From Roseateles saccharophilus (lineage in GTDB: Bacteria; Pseudomonadota; Gammaproteobacteria; Burkholderiales; Burkholderiaceae_C), in NCBI RefSeq assembly GCF_004342485.1, contig NZ_SMBU01000007.1, positions 124,001 through 188,000 of the forward strand: 64,000 bases of DNA. Reading direction: 5' to 3'. Shown here piece after piece: positions 1 to 6,600 of the stretch; the stretch's first letter is position 1; each line of letters starts with the position of its first letter. A program made the translations under genes and the position numbers. The notes under the pieces were generated by a model. That model was not told where the DNA came from. It saw only the letters and a list, made by a program, of their open reading frames with translations, and made no database searches.

Positions 1-1320
1 GAGGCTGAGGTTGGGCGCCGCGTTGGCCGGCATGCGCAGCCGCAGGCCCGCGTGGCGCAGCCGGCCGGCGAAGCGCTCGGGGCCGAGGCGGTCCAGCAGG
101 TCCACGGCGGGCACGTTCAGCGAGCGCTGCAGCGCCTCGGACACGCTGACCGGCCCCGAGAAATCCGCCTGGAAGTTGCCAGGCGCATAGCCGCCGAAGT
201 TCTGCGGCGCGTCGATGAGCAGGCTCTCGGAATGGATCAGGCCCTCGTCCAGCGCCATGCCGTAGAGGAAGGGCTTGAGCGTCGAGCCCGGCGAACGCTG
301 GGCGCGCACCATGTCGACGTGGGAGCCGCGGCGCGCATCGCCGAAGTCGGCCGAGCCGACATAGCCGCGCACCTCCAGCGTGCGGTTGTCGACGACGAGG
401 GCCGCCATCGAATTGGCCTCGGGCAGCGTGTTCAGCCGGTCGGTCAGCAGCTGCTCCAGGCGGGCCTGCAGGCCGGCGTCCAGCGTCGTCTGGATGACGG
501 CTTCCGATTTGCCCTCGCGGCGGGCCTGCTGGCGCAGCCGCTCGGCCGCCAGCGGGGCCAGCCAGCGGGCGCGCAGCGGCGGCGCGAAGACGCGCTCCAG
601 CTTGGCGTCGGCCACCTCGGCGGCGGGCCAGACGTGCAGGGTCTGCATGCGCGTCAGCACCTTGTCGCGCGCGGCCTGGGCGGCCTGCACGGCACGGTCG
701 GGGCGCAGCCGGGTGGGCGACTGCGGCAGCGCGACGAGCAGCGCAGCCTCCGCGGGCGACAGCTCGGCCGCGCCCTTGCCGAGGTAGGCGCGGCTGGCCG
801 TCTCCACGCCCTCCAGCGGCCCGCCCATCGGTGCGAGGTTCAGGTAGAGGGTCAGGATCTCGCGCTTGCTGCAGTGGAGTTCGAGCTGCAGCGCGCGGGC
901 GATCTGGCGCAGCTTGGCCGGCACGCTGCGGCCGGCGGCTTTGTCGTCCACCAGCCGCGCGACCTGCATCGTCAGCGTGGACCCGCCCGACACGATGCGC
1001 CCATGCCGCGCCCACTGCCAGGCCGCGCGCGCCAGCGCCACCGGGTTCACGCCCGGGTGCCAGCGGAACCAGCGGTCCTCGTAGTGCAGCAGCGCCTCCA
1101 GGTAGCGCGGCGACACGGCCTCGGGCGTCGTCGGCTGGCGCTGCGCGCCGTCCTCGCTCGCCCAGCTGCGCAGCGGCGTGCCGTCGGCGGCCAGCACGGT
1201 CAGCGTGGGGGAGTCGGCCGCGGGCCGGGGCAGCGGGAAGGCGAAGTCCAGCGCGAGGACGGCCAGCAGCAGCGCGGCGAGGGTGAGTTCGAAGCGGCGC
1301 AGGCGGCGAGGGCTTGGCAT
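1..1320 (-). CDS. pbpC: Penicillin-binding protein 1C (3' end cut by window)
   Basis: Bifunctional peptidoglycan synthase of the PBP1C class, anchored in the inner membrane. The start at 1320 gives a short arginine-rich N-terminus and one hydrophobic segment (about residues 9-28). A glycosyltransferase domain follows, with EDRWFRWHPGVNP and GGSTLTMQVARL, the latter typical of GT51 enzymes. The transpeptidase domain contains SPGSTLKPFLYG, whose serine of STLK is the expected acyl-enzyme nucleophile. The reading frame is open to base 1, so the remaining transpeptidase part and the C-terminal BiPBP_C domain lie outside the window. In many proteobacteria pbpC directly follows an alpha-2-macroglobulin gene; here that gene (3678-8765) is on the same strand but separated by toxin-antitoxin remnants. 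Family identification is firm; the role (periplasmic repair with the macroglobulin) is a published hypothesis for the pair. Confidence 0.93.
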   Translation of the reverse strand, partial: MPSPRRLRRFELTLAALLLAVLALDFAFPLPRPAADSPTLTVLAADGTPLRSWASEDGAQRQPTTPEAVSPRYLEALLHYEDRWFRWHPGVNPVALARAAWQWARHGRIVSGGSTLTMQVARLVDDKAAGRSVPAKLRQIARALQLELHCSKREILTLYLNLAPMGGPLEGVETASRAYLGKGAAELSPAEAALLVALPQSPTRLRPDRAVQAAQAARDKVLTRMQTLHVWPAAEVADAKLERVFAPPLRARWLAPLAAERLRQQARREGKSEAVIQTTLDAGLQARLEQLLTDRLNTLPEANSMAALVVDNRTLEVRGYVGSADFGDARRGSHVDMVRAQRSPGSTLKPFLYGMALDEGLIHSESLLIDAPQNFGGYAPGNFQADFSGPVSVSEALQRSLNVPAVDLLDRLGPERFAGRLRHAGLRLRMPANAAPNLSL

Positions 1321-1344
1321 GCCCGTCGTTTGTGCTGTCGGCAC

Positions 1345-1653
1345 TCAGGCCGGATGCATGGGTTGGGCCACCAGGCGCACGCCGAGCGCCGCGCAGACGC
1401 GGCTCACCGTGTCAAAGCGCGGCTCGCTGCCGGGCCGGAGCGCCTTGTACAGCGCCTCACGCGTGATGCCCGATTCCTTGGCGATCTGCGTCATGCCGCG
1501 AGCGCGGGCGATATCGCCGAGCGCGGCAGCCAGCAGCGCCGGATCGTTCTCTTCCAGAACCGCCGTGAGGTAGGCCGCCAGTTCTCCTTCGCTGTTCAGG
1601 TACTCGGCGGCATCGAACTCGGGCAGCTCGGAAACCTTGATCTTCTGGGTCAT
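1345..1653 (-). CDS. HigA-like addiction-module antidote (XRE-type HTH)
   Basis: A 102-residue DNA-binding antitoxin of the HI1420-type family ('putative addiction module antidote'). The N-terminal segment around SELPEFDAAEYL is typical of this family, and a helix-turn-helix follows (about residues 50-75, MTQIAKESGITREALYKAL). It normally binds and neutralises the RelE-fold toxin encoded just upstream and represses the operon. Its ATG at 1653 lies 3 bases after the toxin stop codon at 1657-1659, the usual toxin-first order of this family. The frame is intact, whereas the toxin gene is frameshifted (see 1657-1954), so it may be an orphan antidote. Confidence 0.85.
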   Translation of the reverse strand: MTQKIKVSELPEFDAAEYLNSEGELAAYLTAVLEENDPALLAAALGDIARARGMTQIAKESGITREALYKALRPGSEPRFDTVSRVCAALGVRLVAQPMHPA

Positions 1654-1656
1654 CGT

Positions 1657-1954
1657 TCAATCCTCCAGGGAGCGGGCCAGCTTGATGGCCCGGCTGATGT
1701 CGGCAAGCTGCATCGACTTGTCGCCACCGCCCAGCATGACGATCAGCGTGTTGCCCCGCAGGACGTAGTACATGCGCCAGCCCGGACCGAAGTGCGCGCG
1801 CATCTCGTACACCCCTTCGCCAACAGCTTCCATGTCGCCGAGATTGCCCAGTTGCACCTTGCGCAGCCGCTTGATGAGACTGCCTGACGAGGCCATCCTT
1901 CAGGCCCCTGAGCCAGTCCGAGAAGGGCTCGAGCCGCCTCACGGTGTACGTCAT
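1657..1954 (-). pseudogene. RelE/HigB-like toxin, frameshifted
   Basis: Partner of the downstream antidote, from the HI1419-like RelE/ParE-fold family (about 100 residues, mRNA-cleaving toxins). The N-terminal part (MTYTVRRLEPFSDWLRGLKD, from ATG at 1954) and the rest (ASSGSLIKRLRKVQLGNLGD through GGGDKS, ending at 1657) are in different frames. The switch falls at about 1893-1897. Aligning to the usual family spacing, one residue is missing at the junction, as expected for a 2-base deletion (or 1-base insertion). An internal ATG at 1896 could still give a 79-residue product lacking the first beta-strand and helix. Either the toxin is inactivated, or the base call is wrong; programmed frameshifting is less likely, as no slippery run is visible. 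Confidence 0.75.
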
Positions 1955-2023
1955 CGGCGAACTGTAATCGAACGATTACACAAACTCAAGAAAGCCGTGG
2001 CAAGCAAATGCGGCGCGAATTGT

Positions 2024-2419
2024 TCAGCGCGGGCTGGACGCGGCCCGCATCGCTCGCACCGTCTGCAGCTCGGCCTTCAGCCACTGCGCACTCTCCACCG
2101 GTGCCTTGCTGCCCGCGCAGCGCACGAGATAGGGCTTGCCGCTCATGCTGCTGTCGGACGCGCCGCGCTCGATGAACTGCTCGGGGGTCTGCACCATGTC
2201 CTTCCCCTCCAGGTAGTCCAGCTTCTTCAGCAGGTGCGCCTTGGCCTCGGCGCCGGTGTACCAGCTGCCGTTGCGGTTGAACTCGCAGCCGGAGGCCTGC
2301 AGGCGGTTCAGCAGGGCGTTGACCTCGGCGCGGGCGGCCGGAGGCAGCGGGGCGGCGATGGCTTCACCGGCAGCGGCAAGCAAGGCGAGCGAGGCAAAAA
2401 AAGCGGGGGCGATACGCAC
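2024..2419 (-). CDS. DUF5329 family exported protein
   Basis: A 131-residue protein with a signal peptide (MRIAPAFFASLALLAAAGEAIA, cleavage after about residue 22). The mature part resembles DUF5329: an N-terminal helix (LPPAARAEVNALLNRLQ), two conserved cysteines (CEFNRNGSWY near residue 45; YLVRCAG near residue 101) probably forming a disulfide, and KLDYLEGKDMV...FIERGAS in between. It is likely periplasmic; no function is established. It ends 3 bases upstream of nothing obvious and follows the TIGR03643 gene by 3 bases, so the two are probably one transcript. They are intact and look unrelated to the neighbouring toxin-antitoxin fragments. Confidence 0.75.
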   Translation of the reverse strand: MRIAPAFFASLALLAAAGEAIAAPLPPAARAEVNALLNRLQASGCEFNRNGSWYTGAEAKAHLLKKLDYLEGKDMVQTPEQFIERGASDSSMSGKPYLVRCAGSKAPVESAQWLKAELQTVRAMRAASSPR

Positions 2420-2422
2420 CGT

Positions 2423-2656
2423 TCAGCGTCCGTGAGGCCAGGTCGAGCGCTTGGTGGGGCCCTTGGCGGCCTTGCCCTTGGCCGCCCACAGCCTGTAGGC
2501 CGCCGGCGTCAGCTCGCGCTTCAGCAGGGCCACCAACTGGCCGTGGCCGATGCCGTGCTCCAGCATCACCTTGTCATAGGGCGGCCGGTCATCCCAAGCG
2601 GTGGCGATCACGCGCTTGATTTCTTCGGGGCTGAGTTTGGGAGCGGGTTTGGCCAT
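2423..2656 (-). CDS. TIGR03643/DUF2805 family small protein
   Basis: A 77-residue protein with the family pattern LSPEEIKRVIATAWDDRPPYDKV, a central GIGHGQLVALLKREL helix resembling a helix-turn-helix, and AAYRLWAAK followed by a basic tail (KGKAAKGPTKRSTWPHGR). The family is common in proteobacteria and bacteroidetes and has no assigned function; the basic tail and helical core suggest nucleic-acid binding, which is inference only. The stop codon lies 3 bases before the DUF5329 start. Confidence 0.75.
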   Translation of the reverse strand: MAKPAPKLSPEEIKRVIATAWDDRPPYDKVMLEHGIGHGQLVALLKRELTPAAYRLWAAKGKAAKGPTKRSTWPHGR

Positions 2657-2708
2657 GGGGGATTGTGTGTCGCCTTCAGCTGCTGAAGCTGGCGCAGTCG
2701 CTAGCTCG

Positions 2709-2837
2709 CCAGCCGGGCTCAGTCGCGCAATGATCCACGGACTCGGCCACGCCTTCCTTGATGGGCTTGCGCATGTCCGGCACGGTCAACAGGTGCAGCG
2801 TATTCCGGATGGCGCGCCAGTCTTCTGAGGACCGCAG
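2709..2837 (-). pseudogene. Phd/YefM-type antitoxin C-terminal fragment
   Basis: About 43 codons read as SSEDWRAIRNTLHLL, then VPDMRKPIKEG and a final EPGW. This matches the C-terminal half of Phd/YefM antitoxins, in which 'EDWxAIxETLYLL..PGMRxSIxEG' is characteristic. The N-terminal DNA-binding half is absent: upstream codons in the same frame (to an ATG at 2888) show no resemblance to the family. No Txe/RelE partner is next to it. I read it as a remnant; it sits between two other broken toxin-antitoxin loci. Confidence 0.6.
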
Positions 2838-2918
2838 CAGCTGGGTCGGCATGGTTTGTTGGGAGTTGCTCCGTTCACCCCGACCCACCTGGTTTGAACT
2901 TCCGCAGAAATCCGGGTC

Positions 2919-3360
2919 TCAAATATCAAGTTGCGGCCATCCTGTCTCCAGCACTTCCACCGCCCTTCTTGCATCGACGATCGGGATGCCCTGATAACTC
3001 CCCAGTGGCAACAAGTCGCGCCGGTCGCCCGTCGCGATCAATTCCACCGTGCCCGCCAAGGCCGCAGCGAGGACATGATCGTCATCGGGGTGCGCTGGGC
3101 ACAACGCTCGGCGTTTCGGCAGGCGTGACGACGAGGGCGATCCGGCGCAGGTTGTCGACGACGGCTTGCGCGGTTAGCCCAACCTGTTCGAGCCGAGCCG
3201 CGAATTTGGGCCGATTGAGCAGGTCGAGCAACTCAGCCAGCAACACCTCGCTGGTGCAAAGCTCGAAATCGCCCGCCAAGGCGCTCAACAGCAAGCGCCG
3301 AGGCAGCCCGCCTGCGATGACGCCCGAGACGAGCAGATTTGTGTCGAGCAATAGCCGCAC
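2919..3360 (-). pseudogene. PIN-domain toxin, frameshifted
   Basis: PIN-family ribonuclease toxin (COG1569 type, about 140 residues). The first part, from GTG at 3360, reads RLLLDTNLLVSG (first catalytic aspartate in LLLDTN) and continues to LAELLDLLNRPKFAARL. The second part reads HPDDDHVLAAAL and LIATGDRRDLLPLG (the later acidic residues) and ends at 2919. The frames change at about 3100-3115: removing one base in the CCCAGCG stretch would join VVP to AHPDDD in one frame, as in intact relatives. The gene is therefore probably inactivated by a 1-base insertion or carries a sequencing error. It belongs with the antitoxin gene immediately upstream. Confidence 0.75.
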
Positions 3361-3616
3361 GATGCCTGCCGCCGCTCAGGCGCCTTGGGGGCTGCGCCTT
3401 TGCGCGCGCCGCCTGGATCTCGGCTTCGACCTCGTCGTCGCTGACGGGCGGCAGCTCCAGCCCATCCAGCCTCGCCAGGCCAGCGGTGAGGCGCTGCGCG
3501 GCCGCGGCGCGTTCCTCGCGCGCGGTCAGGAAGTCGACGAAATCCATGACCTCGGCGACGCGGTTCGGTGGCAGCTTCTTCAGCCGCTCGATCAATTGGG
3601 CTTCGATCGCTGTCAT
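3233..3616 (-). CDS. Antitoxin-like protein of the PIN module (DUF2281-like)
   Basis: Upstream partner of the PIN toxin. The N-terminal 50 residues (IERLKKLPPNRVAEVMDFVD then FLTAREER) are the helical dimerisation pattern of small antitoxins of the DUF2281 kind; the acidic VSDDEVEAEIQAARA segment would contact the toxin. As read, the ORF is 127 codons and runs 42 codons into the toxin gene, which is unusual. A single-base shift near 3395-3410 would instead end it at TGA 3376-3378, 15 bases before the toxin start, the normal arrangement. The C-terminus is therefore doubtful. Confidence 0.6.
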   Translation of the reverse strand: MTAIEAQLIERLKKLPPNRVAEVMDFVDFLTAREERAAAAQRLTAGLARLDGLELPPVSDDEVEAEIQAARAKAQPPRRLSGGRHRAAIARHKSARLGRHRRRAASALAVERLGGRFRALHQRGVAG

Positions 3617-3677
3617 GAATCACTCCTCAGGGCATGGGCCCATCGTGCGGATGGTAAGAGGGTCGGCCTTGGCGAGC

Positions 3678-6600
3678 TCACTTCTTGTCCACCACGTTGA
3701 TCTCCCCCTCCCCCTTCCCAATCCCCCTCACCTCCGGCCGATACATATCCTCCGCAAAAGTCGCCGGCACCACATAGCGCCCCGGCGTCACCGCCCGCAC
3801 CAGGTAGAACATCTCCAGCGGCTGCCCCAGCTGGGCCGCGGCCACGAAGCGGTCGTCGCGGTATTCGGTGTGCACGATGCGCTCGTTCGCATTCGCCTGG
3901 GCCACGTTGACGCCCTCCACCGTGAACTCGCCGGCCTGGGGGCCCTGGCTGAGGTTGAGGTTCTCGATCTCGAAGCCGGCCGGGATGCGGTCCACGACCA
4001 GGCCGTCCTTGATGGCCTGGCTGGCCTTCACGCGCAAGCGCACGACGAACATCTCGCCGGTGCTGAACTGGCGCGCCGTCACGGGCTTGCCGTCGGTCGT
4101 GAACATCGCGCGCTCCACCGAGATGCGGTCGCTGCTGGGCGCCGGCGGCTTGACGGGATAGCCCTGGGCGGTGATGTCGACGAAGAGCGGTGCGCTGCCG
4201 TCGTTCTTCAGCGCAATGCCTGACTTGAGCTGCGCGGCCGCAAAGCTCTGCTGGCCCACGCCGTTGCCGGTCCAGGGCTCGGCCTTGGCGCCGACGGTGA
4301 CGGCAGTCTTCCAGCTGTCGTCCTTGGTGGCGCCCGCGGCCTGCACGGCCAGGAACAGGGCCAGGCGCTCCTGCGTGGAGTAGTAGTTGCGGCGGCTGAA
4401 GTCGTCGGACAGGTCGAACAGCAGGTTCTCGCGGCGCTCGTGCTGCACCTTGTGGCGCAGCAGCAGCGCATAGGCCAGCGCCCGGTCGCGCACGCGCGAG
4501 CCGTAGTCGCCCAGCCACTGGCCCCACCAAGTGTTGCCCAGGTCTTCGGGCTGGTAGCCGTAGCCGCGGGCCATCGCGTCGTCGAGCGCCACCTTGGCGC
4601 GGGGCTCGTCGCCCATGGCTTTCAGCGCCAGGCTGAGCTGCACCAGCGGCAGCGGCGACAGCGCATTGGCGCGGTACTGGTCGTGCAGCGTGCGCAGCGT
4701 GGCCAGCGGCGCCTTCTGCTCGCGGGCCAGGATGTAGCCGGCGTGCGCGGCCTCGGCAAAGCGCTGGTGGGCGATGCGCAGCAGCTCGGCGTCGCGGTAG
4801 TCGCTGAGGTGGCCCTTGTCGTCGCGCCTGGGGGCCTTGGGTGGCACGGTCTGCTGGGCGGGGCTGCGCTGGAACTGCTCCAGCAGGTTGTCCAGCGAGC
4901 GCTTCAGCATGGCCTCGGGCACGGCGAAGCCGGCGTCGCGCGCGTCCTGCAGGAAGCCGGTGACGTAGGCGCTCAGCCAGGCTTCGTAGGGGCTGCTGGC
5001 CGCCCACAGGCCGTAGCCGCCCTTGGGCTGCTGCATGCCGGCCAGGCGGGCGAAGGCGCTGTCCAGCCGCTTGGCGCGCTCCTCGCGCGGCACCGGCGTC
5101 ATGCCCCAGCGCTTGGCGGCCTCGTCGTCGATGAAGACCAGGGGGTAGGCGCTGGAGGTGGTCTGCTCCAGGCAGCCGTAGGGGTACATCAGCAGGCCCT
5201 GCACCTGATCCTTGATGTCGATGGGCGGCGTGTTGGAGACGGTCAGCGCCACGCTGGCCGAGCCGGCCCAGTAGGCGTCCAGCAGGGCCTTGTCCAGCGC
5301 CTGCGTGGCGCCGGGCTCCAGGCGCAGTCGGCGGCTCTCGCGCGTCAGCGGCGTGACGGGCTGCACCTGCAGCGCGGCCTGGCGCGTCAGGCTCAGGGCC
5401 CCGGCGCCGACCTTGACCTCGATGGGCGCCAGGCCGTAGGCGTCCAGTGCCTCGGCCTGGAAGCGCAGGATCTGGCGCTGCTTGTCGGCGAGCTTGACCG
5501 GCTCGGTCGAACCGGTGATGCGCACGGGCCCGCTGGAAGACACGGCCACCTTGACCTCCTGCGGCGCGCCGCTGAGGTTGGTCACGTCGAGCGCGATGGT
5601 GGCTTTGTCGCCGGGCGACACGAAGCGCGGCATGTTCAGCTCGGCCACCAGCGGCGCGGCGACGACGGTCTCGGCCTGCGCCGACGCATAGCTGTCGGCG
5701 CTGCTGACCACGGCCATCACGCGCAGCGTGCCGTTGAAGTCGGGCAGCTTCAGGTTGATGGTGGCTTCGCCTTTGGCGTCCAGCGCCACGGGGCCGCTGA
5801 ACAGGTCCACCAGCAGCAGCTTGCGCGGCATGGACTGCGAATCGCGCTTGCCCGCATCGCCGCCGAAGCGCTGCTTGGCCGCATTGCCCTCCATCTTCTC
5901 GATGAGGCGGCCGTAGAGGTCCAGCATGTCGGCGCCAAACCGGTGCTTGCCGAAGAAGAAGTCCTGCGGGTCGGGCGTCTTGAAGTTGGTGATGTTCAGG
6001 ATGCCCACGTCCACCGCGCTGACGGTGACGATGGCCGCCTTGCCGGCCAGCGCGGGGACCTTGACGCCCACGGTCAGCGGCGTGGACGGCACGGCCTTGG
6101 CCGGCGCGGTCAGTGTCACTTTCGGCTTGCGGTCTTCGCGGTTCAGCGGCAGGTGCACCAGGCCCAGCGCGCGGGCCGGCGTTACGCGGTCGCCCTCGCT
6201 GCCGGGGCGGAAGGCGGCGACGGTGACGTAGAGGTCGTGCCGCGCCCAGGCGGCGTCGCTCGAAATCGGGATCTCCAGGTCGGTGCCCGAGGCCTTCACG
6301 CCGATGCGCCTGGCCCACAGCACGCGGTCGCCTTCCACCGTGACGATGGCCTCGCCGTCGTGCGGCGGCTTGATGGCGAGCTTGGCCACGTCGCCCGGCT
6401 TGAAGGGCGCGCCCTGCAGCTTGAGCTGCACGCGGTCGGGGCGGTTGCCGACATCGTCGGCATCCTGCGCGCCGTAGCCGGCATAGAAGGCGTAGCGCGT
6501 GGTCAGCTTGGACTCGGGGTCGGTGACTTCCAGCCGGTAGCGGCCCCAGCGCACGGGCAGGCTGATCTTCGTGCGTGCGTTCAGCGCCAGCGTGCGCGCC

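Noticed and set aside
52-1887. 611-codon plus-strand open frame opposite pbpC and the HigBA-like pair
   Set aside because: Composition is arginine/alanine/glutamine-rich with no domain; the opposite strand encodes clear PBP1C and antitoxin families. It is an antisense shadow of high-GC coding sequence.
2786-2974. Short frames reading EVQTRWVGVNGATPNKPC
   Set aside because: A familiar-looking phrase, but the frame has no start context or domain and lies between two decayed toxin-antitoxin pieces; no supportable gene.
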